64,000 bases of DNA from NCBI GenBank assembly GCA_002724395.1, contig PBOR01000052.1:2603-66602 (forward strand), in the 5' to 3' direction. The notes beneath the pieces are model-generated. The model was not told where the DNA came from. It saw only the letters and a list, made by a program, of their open reading frames with translations, and searched no databases. Shown piece after piece: positions 37,675 through 48,972 of the stretch (positions within the stretch are counted from its first letter, which is position 1; every line of letters begins with the position of its first letter). The position numbers were made by a program, and so were the translations under genes. This DNA comes from Rhodospirillaceae bacterium. Lineage in GTDB: Bacteria; Pseudomonadota; Alphaproteobacteria; UBA8366.

Positions 37675-38634
37675 TTATCGGTTGCGAGGGTGCACCTGAT
37701 ATTGCTTAAGAATATGTGCCTCGTCCACTTCGGTGTAGCGCTGAGTAGTAGAGAGCGATATGTGACCAAGCAGCTCTTGGATAGAGCGTAGATCACCCCC
37801 GTTAGAAAGTAAGTGGGTCGCAAAACTGTGACGCAAAGCATGAGGGGTTGCGCTATCCGGTAAGCCGAGTTGTGCGCGCATTAGCTGCATCCGTTTTTGG
37901 ATAATGCGGGGACTGAGAGGTCCGCCACGCGCGCCTCTAAAAAGAGCCTCGCCGGGTGGTAAATGACGGGGGTATTTATCAAGGTAATCGCCAATAGCAT
38001 CACGAACAATCGGCATTATCGGCACCATGCGTTCTTTTGATCCTTTACCAAGAACCTTAATACTATCGCCGGTTGGTGCATCCTTACGCATCAAGCCTAG
38101 CGCCTCCCCTATCCGAAGTCCCGCCCCATATAGCAGCATCAAGACAGCGGTATCCCTAGCAGCAATCCAATTTTCGGATGCTTGGTCGCCGGCCATTTCA
38201 ATCGCTGCTTGGGTATCTTTAACAGCGATCGATTTGGGCACGGTGTGTGGAAGTTTTGGTGTCCGGATCAGTTGAACCGCCTGATTGCCGCCCCGCCCGT
38301 TCCGTTCAAGCCAACGAAAGAAACTCCGTACAACCGACAGAGCCCGGGCTACTGACGTTCGCTTAAGTCCGGAATTAGCGAGGCTAGCGAGCCATGCCCG
38401 AAAATCAGTGGCCAGTAAATTTTGCATGTCACTTAGTTCTAGGGCAGACCCAAGGTGTTGGCTCTGAAACCTCAGAAACTGGCCGAGATCTCTTTGATAG
38501 GCGGCGATAGTGTGCGCCGAATACTGCTTCTCGGAAACAAGCCAACGGTTCCATTCAAGTAAGGCAGCACGAAGTTCCGGATCACATCCCGCAAATAAGT
38601 CTAGTTTGTTGGTTAGTGCGGTAGGTCTAACCAT
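37675..38634 (-). CDS. xerC: Tyrosine recombinase XerC
   Basis: XerC with XerD resolves chromosome dimers at dif at the septum. The 319-residue protein has the N-terminal core-binding domain and the C-terminal catalytic domain: Arg in GAGLRIGEAL, HxxR in HALRHSFATHLL, and the His/nucleophilic Tyr in LLGHISLSTTQRYTEV. It overlaps the DUF484 gene by about 20 bp, the classic alpha/gammaproteobacterial pairing. It is not linked to any integron or prophage here, so a housekeeping role is likely. Confidence 0.94.
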   Translation of the reverse strand: MVRPTALTNKLDLFAGCDPELRAALLEWNRWLVSEKQYSAHTIAAYQRDLGQFLRFQSQHLGSALELSDMQNLLATDFRAWLASLANSGLKRTSVARALSVVRSFFRWLERNGRGGNQAVQLIRTPKLPHTVPKSIAVKDTQAAIEMAGDQASENWIAARDTAVLMLLYGAGLRIGEALGLMRKDAPTGDSIKVLGKGSKERMVPIMPIVRDAIGDYLDKYPRHLPPGEALFRGARGGPLSPRIIQKRMQLMRAQLGLPDSATPHALRHSFATHLLSNGGDLRSIQELLGHISLSTTQRYTEVDEAHILKQYQVHPRNR

Positions 38635-39326
38635 GCTCGAATGACATGTTCTAGAACTTGGGTCAAAAATCTAACGAGTTCGGTAGATTGACTATTATTG
38701 AAATGATCAGCATCCCTGGATCCGAAGGCAATCAAGACTGGTGGCGATACTTTCGATATATCGAGACGCACGAGCGCATCCGAACAGATCAATGGCGCAC
38801 CACCACCGAATATCACTGGATCACCTTCAACATGACTCCGGAGCAGCATACGCTGATCGTCTTTGAAATATTGTTTCACCGTTCCTATTGGTAAAATAAC
38901 CAGGCCAGGTGTTTTGAGAAGCCTCGGGCCCTCATCGTCCGCTTCAATGCATAGCATAACCATATCCAGGTCGAGCATGACGGCGAAATCCGTCGTTACA
39001 GACTGAATCAGCTGTTCGAAGGATTTAGCCGAGAGCACGGCTAAAATACACTCATGAATTCGGGACAAACTTTGTTGGTTAACGCGCGCGGTTTCCAAGA
39101 GTTGTTCACGTTCATTTTTTAGCTTGTTTATCTCGACTCGCAGGTTCTCGATGAGAGCAGTCTGAAAGTCGACGACGCCAACGCTTAGATCGCGTTGCGG
39201 CAACGTTAAACCTTGAAGCGCCTCGGGGTGGTTAGCAAAAAAATCGGGCCTATTACGTAAAAAAGCAATTACGGAATTCGCATCTATTTCGGGCGGCGTT
39301 TTTGCGTGGTTGGTATCTCGGCTCAT
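38613..39326 (-). CDS. DUF484 family protein
   Basis: The 237-residue protein has an N-terminal helical part (VIAFLRNRPDFFANHPE, the DUF484 signature), a coiled-coil region (residues about 55-85) and a GAF-like domain with VLPIGTVKQYF. Its function is unknown, but it is usually next to xerC. I take the ATG at 39326; an in-frame TTG at 39353 would add nine residues. Its 3' end overlaps xerC. Confidence 0.88.
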   Translation of the reverse strand: MSRDTNHAKTPPEIDANSVIAFLRNRPDFFANHPEALQGLTLPQRDLSVGVVDFQTALIENLRVEINKLKNEREQLLETARVNQQSLSRIHECILAVLSAKSFEQLIQSVTTDFAVMLDLDMVMLCIEADDEGPRLLKTPGLVILPIGTVKQYFKDDQRMLLRSHVEGDPVIFGGGAPLICSDALVRLDISKVSPPVLIAFGSRDADHFNNSQSTELVRFLTQVLEHVIRAWLDLPH

Positions 39327-39356
39327 GATGATGTCATCTTTTGATGGCCACAAATT

Positions 39357-40013
39357 TTAAAGAATCGATTGGCCGGTTTTCTTCCAATCGGCAACGAAGG
39401 CAGCAAGACCCTTGTCGGTCAATGGATGTGTGTACATCTGATGGAGTACATTTGGAGGCAAGGTCGCAACATGTGCGCCTAGCTTTGCCGCTTCTACCAC
39501 ATGCATGGGACTTCGGATTGAGGCTACTAAGATTTCGGTCGTTAGATCCGAGTAATTATAGAAAATTTCGCAAATTTCGGCGATAAGATGCATACCGTCT
39601 ATTGCGATATCATCGAGTCGGCCAACGAAGGGTGAAATAAAGCGGGCACCGGCTTTTGCAGCTAATATAGCTTGATTGGGCGAAAAGCATAATGTGACAT
39701 TGACCATAACACCCTCTTGATTGAGCGCTTTACACGTTTTTAAGCCAGCAGGTGTCAGCGGTACTTTTACACAAACATTATCAGCAATACCGGCCAACTT
39801 CCGACCCTCTGAGAGCATGGTTTCAAAATCTGTGGAGGCGACTTCGGCACTTACCGGCCCATCGACTAAATCACAAATCTCGCGCACAACTTCAAAAAAA
39901 TCACGACCCGATTTATGAATTAGAGAAGGATTTGTTGTGACGCCATCGACTAATCCAGTATCGGCTAGCTCCCGAATTTCTTTAATTTCAGCTGTATCTA
40001 TGAAAAATTTCAT
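39357..40013 (-). CDS. fsa: Fructose-6-phosphate aldolase / transaldolase (TalC type)
   Basis: This is a 218-residue small transaldolase-family protein acting on C6/C7 sugar phosphates in the pentose phosphate pathway. It starts [20 protein letters not shown] and has [10 protein letters not shown], the Schiff-base Lys in [11 protein letters not shown], and the [11 protein letters not shown] strand. The family start MKFFIDTA fixes the ATG at 40013; the longer frame to 40139 overlaps priA and is not used. In this clade it may be a true transaldolase rather than an aldolase. It diverges from priA. Confidence 0.92.
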   Translation of the reverse strand: MKFFIDTAEIKEIRELADTGLVDGVTTNPSLIHKSGRDFFEVVREICDLVDGPVSAEVASTDFETMLSEGRKLAGIADNVCVKVPLTPAGLKTCKALNQEGVMVNVTLCFSPNQAILAAKAGARFISPFVGRLDDIAIDGMHLIAEICEIFYNYSDLTTEILVASIRSPMHVVEAAKLGAHVATLPPNVLHQMYTHPLTDKGLAAFVADWKKTGQSIL

Positions 40014-40100
40014 GGGCCGGTTGAGCTCCTTTAATGCGGCTTCAGTTATTTTAAGCGATGCTATAGCTTTTTCTACATTGCTTTCGATACACTCTATCCG

Positions 40101-42311
40101 ATGCCTAAATCGCATACCATATCCTCCGAAATCATTCACGGCGAAGCCTCCCGATATAGTGTTTTATTGCCCTTACCATTGGCTGGTCCCTACGATTACC
40201 TTTCGCGGGAAAATCGGGATATTCCTTTAGGGTCATTTGTTTACGTGCCTTTAGGCGCTCAAACAATCATTGGCGTGGTGTGGGGTGAGTCGTCGAAAAA
40301 TTTTCTCGACGAAAAACGACTGAAGTGTATCGAATCTATTTTAGATACACCCCCATTGCCCGAATCGGTTAGGACATTCGTGGATTGGGTGGCTGAATAC
40401 AATCTTTGTCCGCCGGGGTCTGTCCTCCGTATGACAATGAGTGCACCAAAAGCGCTGCAGCCGCCTAAGCCGCGTATTGCCCTCATTATGAATCAAGATG
40501 CGCCGGAGATTCGTATGACCCCAGCGCGCCAGCGAGTGTTATCTTTGCTTGCCGACGGGCCGCCCCGCACTGCGTCTGATTTAGCTAATGAAGCTGGCGT
40601 GGGATCCGGTGTGGTGCGTGGTTTAGCTGAAGCCAAGGTATTAAAACGCATACAAATACCTACCAGCGGCCTCTTTCCATTGCCCGATCCCCAAATACCC
40701 GGCGCCGACCTTTCTCCGGCGCAGAAAGCAGCGGCCAATGCGATTATCGAAAAAGTGCGAAAGCAGTCATTTGAAGTGTTTTTGTTAGATGGGGTCACCG
40801 GATCGGGTAAAACCGAAGTGTATTTTGAGGCAATCGCCGAAACTTTACGGCAAGGCATGCAAGCCCTCGTTTTATTGCCGGAAATTGCCCTCAGCACTCA
40901 ATGGTTAAATCGTTTTGAGGAGCGATTTGGAGTTTTACCCGCCCAGTGGCATTCAGAATTGTCACAGGCCAACCGAAAACGAATTTGGAGAGGTATAATT
41001 GATAGCAAAGTGAATGTTGTTGTCGGAGCACGTTCAGCTTTGTTTCTACCCTTCGATCGTATTGGCTTGATTGTTGTCGATGAAGAGCATGAGGGGTCCT
41101 TTAAACAAACCGATGGGGTTGCGTACAACGCTCGCGATATGGCGGTGGTTCGGGCGCGGTTAGAAAAATGTCCTGCGATCTTGGCCACCGCGACACCGTC
41201 TCTTGAAACTTTCGTTAACGTTGGTCGTAGTCGTTATGAACGGCTCCACCTTCCGGAAAGACATAGAGGGGCCGCCTTACCCGAGGTGGAGGTAGTGGAC
41301 TTACGTCGTGATCGACCAGAGCGGCAAAGTTGGATATCGCCGCCTTTAAAGCTTGGGCTTGCTGCTAATTTGGCTGCGGAAGAGCAGTCATTGCTATTTC
41401 TGAACCGCCGAGGCTACGCGCCGCTTACCTTGTGTCGTTCATGTGGACACCGCCTCCAATGCCCAAATTGTTCCGCATGGCTGGTGGAACATCGTTTTGC
41501 GAGCCGCCTTGATTGTCATCATTGTGGTTTCACCATGCGTTACCCTGAAACCTGCCCGGAATGTGAAGCCCAAGGCACGATGGCTGCTTGTGGCCCCGGG
41601 GTAGAGCGCTTGGTGGAGGAAGTGAGCGTCTTTCTGCCGGAAGCGCGCATAGGGCTGATGACAAGCGATACGATACGAGGGCCGGGCTCGGCGGCGGATT
41701 TGGTCTCACGCGTTCAAAACCACGAGATTGACGTTTTGGTCGGCACTCAGCTGGTTGCAAAAGGCCATCATTTCCCATTGCTGACCTTAGTTGGGATTGT
41801 CGATGCAGATTTGGGATTAAATGGTGGTGATTTGCGCGCGGCCGAGCGTACCTATCAAATATTGCATCAGGTTTCGGGCCGAGCTGGGCGGGCAGAACGT
41901 CCGGGGCGAGTACTATTACAAACATACCAGCCTGAGCATCCGGTAATGCGCGCCCTTGCGGAGGGGGATAGGGATAATTTCTTGAGCGAAGAGGCCAGGC
42001 TCCGGGAAGCCGGTGTTTGGCCACCTTTTGGGCGTCTCGCAGCACTAATTTTATCGGGCCGTGCCGCTGAAAAGGTCGAGGCGACGGCCCGAAGCCTAGC
42101 CCGAGTGGCTCCAAACAATCCCGCTATACGCGTGCTAGGGCCCGCGCCGGCGCCACTCTCGATAATGCGGGGCCGTCATCGGTGGCGGTTGCTAGTTAAA
42201 ACCACTCGATCGGTTAATATTCAAAATATACTGCGGGAGTGGTTGGCACAGGTGAAAATACCTAGCTCGGTTCGATTGAAGGTGGATATTGATCCGTACA
42301 GTTTTTTATAA
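40101..42311 (+). CDS. priA: Primosomal replication helicase PriA
   Basis: PriA restarts stalled replication forks. The 736-residue protein has the N-terminal DNA-binding domain ([15 protein letters not shown]), a winged-helix segment, Walker [14 protein letters not shown], Walker [20 protein letters not shown], and the zinc-binding cysteines in [19 protein letters not shown] and CPEC. Helicase motif VI is represented by [14 protein letters not shown]. It lies upstream of the ATP synthase operon, as in other alphaproteobacteria. Confidence 0.95.
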   Translation: MPKSHTISSEIIHGEASRYSVLLPLPLAGPYDYLSRENRDIPLGSFVYVPLGAQTIIGVVWGESSKNFLDEKRLKCIESILDTPPLPESVRTFVDWVAEYNLCPPGSVLRMTMSAPKALQPPKPRIALIMNQDAPEIRMTPARQRVLSLLADGPPRTASDLANEAGVGSGVVRGLAEAKVLKRIQIPTSGLFPLPDPQIPGADLSPAQKAAANAIIEKVRKQSFEVFLLDGVTGSGKTEVYFEAIAETLRQGMQALVLLPEIALSTQWLNRFEERFGVLPAQWHSELSQANRKRIWRGIIDSKVNVVVGARSALFLPFDRIGLIVVDEEHEGSFKQTDGVAYNARDMAVVRARLEKCPAILATATPSLETFVNVGRSRYERLHLPERHRGAALPEVEVVDLRRDRPERQSWISPPLKLGLAANLAAEEQSLLFLNRRGYAPLTLCRSCGHRLQCPNCSAWLVEHRFASRLDCHHCGFTMRYPETCPECEAQGTMAACGPGVERLVEEVSVFLPEARIGLMTSDTIRGPGSAADLVSRVQNHEIDVLVGTQLVAKGHHFPLLTLVGIVDADLGLNGGDLRAAERTYQILHQVSGRAGRAERPGRVLLQTYQPEHPVMRALAEGDRDNFLSEEARLREAGVWPPFGRLAALILSGRAAEKVEATARSLARVAPNNPAIRVLGPAPAPLSIMRGRHRWRLLVKTTRSVNIQNILREWLAQVKIPSSVRLKVDIDPYSFL

Positions 42312-42481
42312 TTTGTAGTGAATTTTAAAATCTTTGCTCCCGCGACCGCAGGCCGCAGGGAGTCCGCTTGTCACCTTTGAGGGCGTATGTTAAACACCGC
42401 ATAATCGAGGGACGGAAAACCGTTCCAATCTTCTTGGGAGTGTCGGAAAGTCAGCATTTTCGGAGCTTTCCAGTCAGATTC

Positions 42482-42487
42482 GGGGGA
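42482..42487 (+). promoter_or_regulatory. Shine-Dalgarno-like site that supports the TTG start of atpH
   Basis: GGGGGA lies 9 nt before the TTG at 42497, which gives a delta subunit of normal length. The longer open frame to 42368 would add 43 residues not found in the family. Confidence 0.5.
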
Positions 42488-42496
42488 CGCCCTACT

Positions 42497-43054
42497 TTGG
42501 CAGTAAATTCAGGCGATACTGGCGTCGCATCGCGCTATGCGGTGGCACTGTTCGAGCTGGCAGACGATAGCAATTTGCTTGATGTGGTCGCTGATGATCT
42601 GCGAACCATTGATTTAGCGATTTCGTCGAATGGCGATCTACAGCGTCTTGTTCACAGTCCGGTGGTGAGCCGGGCCGATGCGGGTGCGGCGATGGCTGCT
42701 ATTTTGGATCAAGCTGGAGCTAATGATTTGACTCGTAATTTCATTGGCTTAGTCGCGGCTAACCGGCGACTTTTTGCGCTGCGATCCGTCATCACGGAGT
42801 ACCTCGCGGAATTGGCCAGCCGTCGCGGCGAAGTGACCGCGGAAGTATCTTCCGCTATTAAACTTACCAAGAAGCAAGCCGATGAATTAGCGAGAAGCTT
42901 GGAGAGGGCGGTTGGCGCGAAGGTATCGGTTAGTGCGAAGGTTGATCCGGGCTTGGTTGGTGGTCTTGTGGTCAAGGTGGGGAGTGTGATGGTTGATTCC
43001 TCACTCCGCACCAGCTTAGAAAAAATGAAACTCGCGATGAAAGGGGCAGCCTGA
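42497..43054 (+). CDS. atpH: ATP synthase F1 delta subunit
   Basis: The delta subunit joins the peripheral stalk to the F1 head. The 185-residue protein from the TTG at 42497 has [16 protein letters not shown] at its N-terminus and [19 protein letters not shown] near its C-terminus, as in other alphaproteobacterial AtpH proteins. The start is chosen by family length and the GGGGGA upstream. Earlier in-frame GTG (42440) and TTG (42368) starts are less likely. It overlaps atpA by one base. Confidence 0.9.
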   Translation: MAVNSGDTGVASRYAVALFELADDSNLLDVVADDLRTIDLAISSNGDLQRLVHSPVVSRADAGAAMAAILDQAGANDLTRNFIGLVAANRRLFALRSVITEYLAELASRRGEVTAEVSSAIKLTKKQADELARSLERAVGAKVSVSAKVDPGLVGGLVVKVGSVMVDSSLRTSLEKMKLAMKGAA

Positions 43055-44583
43055 TGGAAATCAAGGCCGCGGAAATTTCTGCAATTCTAAAAGAGCAAAT
43101 CGCGAACTTCGGTGCCGAAGCCGATGTCGCCGAAGTAGGACAGGTTATCTCTGTCGGTGACGGTGTGGCTCGCGTTTACGGTCTCGATAATGTCCAAGCC
43201 GGAGAAATGGTTGAATTCCCGGGGGGCATCAAAGGCATGGCGCTTAATTTGGAGGGCGACAATGTCGGTGTGGTCATTTTCGGCGACGATCGGGAGATTA
43301 AGGAAGGTGATACAGTCAAGCGGACCGGCGATATCGTCGATGTTCCGGTTGGTAAAGGTTTGCTGGGCCGTGTTGTAAACGGGCTGGGTGAGCCTATTGA
43401 TGGTAAGGGCCCAATCGAATCCGACAGTCGTAGTTTAGTTGAAGTCAAAGCGCCGGGAATTATTCCACGGCAGTCAGTTCATGAGCCGGTCCAAACCGGT
43501 CTTAAAGCGCTAGATGCGTTAGTGCCAGTAGGCCGCGGGCAACGAGAGCTTATTATTGGTGATCGTCAAACCGGTAAAACTGCCGTTGCGATTGATGCGA
43601 TTCTCAATCAAAAGCCTATGAATGATGGTAATGATGAATCTAAAAAGCTCTACTGTATCTATGTGGCCATTGGGCAAAAACGGTCCACGGTTGCGCAAGT
43701 AGTTAAGACACTCGAAGATTACGGCGCTATGGAATACACGATTGTTGTTGCTGCGACAGCGTCTGAGCCGGCACCCATGCAGTTCCTTGCGCCCTATGCG
43801 GGTTGCGCTATGGGTGAGTACTTCCGCGACAACGGCATGCATGGTTTGATTGTTTATGATGATTTGTCTAAACAGGCTACAGCGTATCGCCAAATGTCTT
43901 TGTTGCTGCGTCGTCCTCCTGGCCGCGAAGCTTATCCGGGAGATGTATTCTATTTGCATTCTCGTCTCTTAGAGCGTGCTGCGAAAATGAATGAGAGCCT
44001 TGGTAGTGGCTCGCTGACTGCGTTGCCGGTTATTGAAACGCAGGCGAATGATGTATCTGCCTATATTCCTACCAATGTGATATCTATTACTGATGGTCAG
44101 ATTTTTCTTGAGACCGAGCTATTCTACAAAGGCATTCGTCCTGCAATTAACGTTGGCTTGTCGGTATCTCGTGTTGGTTCGGCAGCTCAGATTAAAGCCA
44201 TGAAACAGGTTGCGGGTTCGATTAAATTGGAATTAGCACAATACCGAGAGATGGAGGCTTTTTCGCAGTTTGCGTCTGATCTGGATGCTGCAACTCAGAG
44301 ATTGCTGGCGCGTGGAGCACGATTGACTGAACTCCTTAAACAGCCTCAATACAGCCCGTTGCCTGTTGAAGAGCAGGTTGTGGCGATTTTCGCTGGGGTA
44401 CGTGGTTTTCTGGATAATATTGAGATTGCAGATATCGGTGGCTTTGAACAATCCTTGCTGGCACTTATGCGTGACAAGCAAGGGGATCTGTTAGCGGTTA
44501 TTCGCGATGAAGGTGCAATTTCCGATGACAGTGAGAAGAAGTTGCTCTCTATTATCGAAGATTTTGCCAAATCCTTTAGCTAG
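43054..44583 (+). CDS. atpA: ATP synthase F1 alpha subunit
   Basis: The alpha subunit forms the F1 hexamer with beta and carries the non-catalytic nucleotide sites. The 509-residue protein has Walker [25 protein letters not shown], and the conserved [17 protein letters not shown]. Its start overlaps the atpH stop by one base (TGATG). It is part of atpHAGDC; the Fo genes are not next to it, which is usual in alphaproteobacteria. Confidence 0.98.
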   Translation: MEIKAAEISAILKEQIANFGAEADVAEVGQVISVGDGVARVYGLDNVQAGEMVEFPGGIKGMALNLEGDNVGVVIFGDDREIKEGDTVKRTGDIVDVPVGKGLLGRVVNGLGEPIDGKGPIESDSRSLVEVKAPGIIPRQSVHEPVQTGLKALDALVPVGRGQRELIIGDRQTGKTAVAIDAILNQKPMNDGNDESKKLYCIYVAIGQKRSTVAQVVKTLEDYGAMEYTIVVAATASEPAPMQFLAPYAGCAMGEYFRDNGMHGLIVYDDLSKQATAYRQMSLLLRRPPGREAYPGDVFYLHSRLLERAAKMNESLGSGSLTALPVIETQANDVSAYIPTNVISITDGQIFLETELFYKGIRPAINVGLSVSRVGSAAQIKAMKQVAGSIKLELAQYREMEAFSQFASDLDAATQRLLARGARLTELLKQPQYSPLPVEEQVVAIFAGVRGFLDNIEIADIGGFEQSLLALMRDKQGDLLAVIRDEGAISDDSEKKLLSIIEDFAKSFS

Positions 44584-44603
44584 GCGATTGAGAAAGTAGG
44601 TCG

Positions 44604-45500
44604 ATGGCAAGCCTTAAAGAGCTCCGTAACCGGATTGCGAGCGTCAAGTCGACGCAACGGATCACTTCTGCTATGAAAATGGTAGCAGCGGCTAAGCTAC
44701 GGCGGGCTCAGGAGCAAGCAATGGCCGCGCGTCCCTATGCTGAACGTATGGAAGGCATGTTGCAGTCGGTCGCTCGTGCTTGTGCTGCGGGAGGCTCACC
44801 TCTCTTGTCAGGAACGGGTTCCGATAATACGCATTTGTTAGTTTTGATTTCTGCCGACCGTGGCCTATGTGGCGGCTTTAATATTAGCCTCATGCGCGGA
44901 CTACGCCAGCACGTGATGAAATTGCAAGGCGCTGGTAAGGTAGTAAAGCTCATTATTGTGGGGCGTAAAGGGGTTAGCCTGGTTCGTCGGGAATTTCCGG
45001 ACTTGGTTTTGGAGGTGTTTGAAGATATTGCCAAGCCCGCACCTTTTTTTGGTTCCGCACGTTCAATTGCCGAAAATATCACTGCGCGCTTTGAGGCGGG
45101 TGAATTCGATACCTGTACTGTGTTTTACAACAGGTTTGTTTCTGCGTTGACCCAGATCGTCACGCCTCAGCAATTAATCCCGTTTGCTTTGCCTGAGAAT
45201 GATACTGGTGAATATGAGGCAGAAGAAACTGTTATTGCCGTCTCGGCGTCTTATGAGTTTGAGCCTTCCGAAGAGGGAATTCTCGATGAATTACTGCCGC
45301 GTAATGTGGCAATACAAATTTTCAAAGCAATGCTGGAATCTTTTGCATCGGAACAAGGTGCGAGGATGACTGCAATGGATAGTGCGTCCCGTAATGCGGG
45401 CGATATGATTAACAGCTTGACCCAGAACTATAACCGAAGCCGCCAAGCGCAGATTACCAAGGAGTTGATCGAAATCATCTCTGGTGCAGAAGCGCTGTAG
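44604..45500 (+). CDS. atpG: ATP synthase F1 gamma subunit
   Basis: The gamma subunit is the rotor shaft of F1. The 298-residue protein has the N-terminal helix [31 protein letters not shown] near residue 90, and the C-terminal coiled-coil helix ending [16 protein letters not shown]. It lies 20 bp after atpA. Confidence 0.97.
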   Translation: MASLKELRNRIASVKSTQRITSAMKMVAAAKLRRAQEQAMAARPYAERMEGMLQSVARACAAGGSPLLSGTGSDNTHLLVLISADRGLCGGFNISLMRGLRQHVMKLQGAGKVVKLIIVGRKGVSLVRREFPDLVLEVFEDIAKPAPFFGSARSIAENITARFEAGEFDTCTVFYNRFVSALTQIVTPQQLIPFALPENDTGEYEAEETVIAVSASYEFEPSEEGILDELLPRNVAIQIFKAMLESFASEQGARMTAMDSASRNAGDMINSLTQNYNRSRQAQITKELIEIISGAEAL

Positions 45501-45511
45501 CGATGGGTTAA

Positions 45512-46957
<1,446 letters not shown>

Positions 46958-46963
46958 CTTATT

Positions 46964-47377
46964 ATGACTGGTACCCTTAAGCTTGAATTAGTTTCCCCAG
47001 AGCGGCTAATTTTCTCTGAAGAGGTTGAAATGGCCGTGTTGCCGGGCGGCGAAGGTGATTTTGGGGTTATAGGCGGCCATTCACCCGTGATCTCGACATT
47101 GCGGCCTGGCACTATTGCAATTTTTGATGGAAGTTCTGTGGCGGCACGCTTTTTTGTGGCAGGCGGTTTTGCGGAAGTGAACAGCGAGGGTTGTACGGTG
47201 CTGGCGGAGGCGGCTGACAATATAGAAGATTTTGACCGTGTGACTGTTGCTCAAGCGCTACACAAGGCGCGTGAAGATTTGCGCAACGCGTCCGAAGAAG
47301 AACGCAAAGGGCTTGCACAGCAAGTTACCATTGGTGAAGCTAAATTGGCGGCAATCGATAGCCCGGCCTACGGTTAA
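46964..47377 (+). CDS. atpC: ATP synthase F1 epsilon subunit
   Basis: Epsilon sits at the base of the rotor and inhibits hydrolysis. The 137-residue protein has the N-terminal beta-sandwich (LKLELVSPERLIFSEEV, PGGEGDFGVIGGHSPVI) and a C-terminal helical part. It lies 6 bp after atpD and ends the operon. A small hairpin (ACCGT/ACGGT near 47420-47434) follows but lacks a clear T tract. Confidence 0.95.
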   Translation: MTGTLKLELVSPERLIFSEEVEMAVLPGGEGDFGVIGGHSPVISTLRPGTIAIFDGSSVAARFFVAGGFAEVNSEGCTVLAEAADNIEDFDRVTVAQALHKAREDLRNASEEERKGLAQQVTIGEAKLAAIDSPAYG

Positions 47378-47453
47378 TCAACAGTACTCATTGCGTGAAA
47401 AAAAGCCTTCAAACAGGGACCGTTTCTGACGGTTCGAGAAATACCTTGGAGAG

Positions 47454-48314
47454 CTAAGCGATTAAGCTAAGTAACTCTCCTGGATCAAGTACGCCTCCAT
47501 CGCCCGGTGTGAGCATGGTTGCATTTTTAATAACCTGAGTGTCAACTTTACCAAGACCCAGCTTTTCACCAAGGAACCGTTTTTCTGGATTAAAGAGGGG
47601 CTCGCCATCTGGCTTCGTAACCATAGCTAGTGAGCTGGATTTTTTGATAAAGGCATCGCCTTTCTCTCTAGCCTTTTGTGCATCTAGGTTCTTTTGTTTC
47701 TGAATTTCGGCACGCGCCCGAAGAATTTTTTGTTCCGCCTCTGCGGCAACGGCTCTATCTGCGGATGAAGGTTCTCGTGGGGCCAAGGCCGCGCGCTTTA
47801 CAATTTGCAGTTTACGAATAGTGGCCTCTGGGTTGTTAGGTACCGTTGACGTATCGATACGAACCTCGCCACCTACTGCATAGGATCGGCCGTCTGGTCC
47901 TACTACTGTTCGATATGTTGGTGAACTGGCAAATTGACCGCCGGCAACTTTATGGGCTTGTTCATGTTCACGCACTTGGCGGTCTCGTGCCTGTAGTTCT
48001 CGTACCTTGCGCTTTTCCGACTCAGTTAGACCGTCGGAGCTTTCGGCATTCGAATAAACGCGGCTGGTCGCGGTTATGCTTGTGGCGGATATTTTATTAT
48101 TTTGTACTGCTTGGGCTTGTGTCTGAGAGCTCTGATCGAGGTAAGAGAATGGGCGTCCCGGTCGCGCAACATCGTTACGTCGAATAACGGGCGTGTTATC
48201 GCGATCCACGGAAGCGGCAGCATTAGAATTGAACCTGCCACCGCCAAGGCCGGCAACGTTTAATGCCTGGCCACCGGTTTGCTGCAATGGAGATGTTTCC
48301 AAAGATGGAATCAT
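47454..48314 (-). CDS. Putative metalloprotease-related protein (CJM1_0395/SprA-like)
   Basis: The 286-residue protein has a low-complexity N-terminal half and then a conserved core: VRELQARDRQVREHEQAHK with the HEQAH zinc-ligand-type motif, GQFASSPTYRTVVGPDGRSY and VRIDTSTVPNNPEATI. It matches the 'putative metalloprotease CJM1_0395/SprA-related' family, whose function is not established. It has no signal peptide. The C-terminus ends with a Pro-Gly-Asp segment (LTPGDGGVLDPGELLSLI). It converges with atpC. Confidence 0.8.
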   Translation of the reverse strand: MIPSLETSPLQQTGGQALNVAGLGGGRFNSNAAASVDRDNTPVIRRNDVARPGRPFSYLDQSSQTQAQAVQNNKISATSITATSRVYSNAESSDGLTESEKRKVRELQARDRQVREHEQAHKVAGGQFASSPTYRTVVGPDGRSYAVGGEVRIDTSTVPNNPEATIRKLQIVKRAALAPREPSSADRAVAAEAEQKILRARAEIQKQKNLDAQKAREKGDAFIKKSSSLAMVTKPDGEPLFNPEKRFLGEKLGLGKVDTQVIKNATMLTPGDGGVLDPGELLSLIA

Positions 48315-48438
48315 CGGCCTATTCTTCTCCCAAACAAGAAACTTTGATTTATTCTAAATAGCATTACCAATAATGGGCCCGACTGCACCAGCGTTTATTT
48401 TTACAAAACCCCAGCGTTTGAGGGCATTCACCATAAAT

Positions 48439-48456
48439 TCCTACTAAAATGTAGGA
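48439..48456. terminator. Small hairpin downstream of rppH
   Basis: TCCTAC (48439-48444) and GTAGGA (48451-48456) form a 6-bp stem with a 6-nt AT-rich loop, 40 bp beyond the rppH stop. The T tract on the minus strand is weak, so this is only a possible terminator for the envC-ctpA-rppH transcript. Confidence 0.3.
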
Positions 48457-48495
48457 GCTTTTAGGATAATTGTCAAAATGGCCATACGGTGAAAT

Positions 48496-48972
48496 TTATT
48501 TCTCCACTAAAGGACGTAAAACGCCCACTACTCTTTCATAAACATCTCTTTTAAACGGTACGATTAAAGAGAGGAGATCATTAAACCCCACCCACTGCCA
48601 TTCAGTGAACTCTGGAATTTCTGTGTTTAGATTTATATCACTATCTTGGCCGAGGTATCGGAATGCAAACCATTTTTGTGTTTGTCCACGGTATTGTCCC
48701 TTCCAGAGCCTTTGCGATAGTTTTACTGGCAAATCATAGGCATACCATTCCGGGCATTCGCCTATGAGCTCCGCGTTATTGGTCCCAATTTCTTCTTTCA
48801 TTTCACGGAGGGCTGCATCTCTGGGGCATTCATTATTATCGATACCGCCCTGGGGCATTTGCCAATGATTGCCCGGTACATCGACCCGGCGTGCTACAAA
48901 AACCTTATTCCGCTGGTTGACTAGCATTATGCCTACACAAGGTCTGTGAGGTCGTACTTCCACTGGGTTCAC
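48496..48972 (-). CDS. rppH: RNA pyrophosphohydrolase (Nudix)
   Basis: RppH removes pyrophosphate from the 5' end of mRNA and starts decay. The 158-residue protein starts VRPHRPCVGIMLVN within a few residues and has the Nudix box GGIDNNECPRDAALREMKEE followed by IGT. I place the start at GTG 48972, which overlaps the stop of the upstream gene (GTGA), giving a normal length; the longer frame to 49044 lies inside that gene. In alphaproteobacteria it commonly follows the divergent polysaccharide deacetylase gene, as here. Confidence 0.9.
   Translation of the reverse strand: MNPVEVRPHRPCVGIMLVNQRNKVFVARRVDVPGNHWQMPQGGIDNNECPRDAALREMKEEIGTNNAELIGECPEWYAYDLPVKLSQRLWKGQYRGQTQKWFAFRYLGQDSDINLNTEIPEFTEWQWVGFNDLLSLIVPFKRDVYERVVGVLRPLVEK

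Noticed and set aside
37675..38634. XerC as a mobile-element integrase
   Set aside because: The gene sits in the conserved xerC-DUF484-transaldolase-priA order with no attachment site or cargo, so it is the housekeeping recombinase.
41530..42114. 194-codon minus-strand frame inside priA
   Set aside because: It lies opposite conserved helicase motifs and shows Pro/Arg-rich composition typical of a shadow frame.
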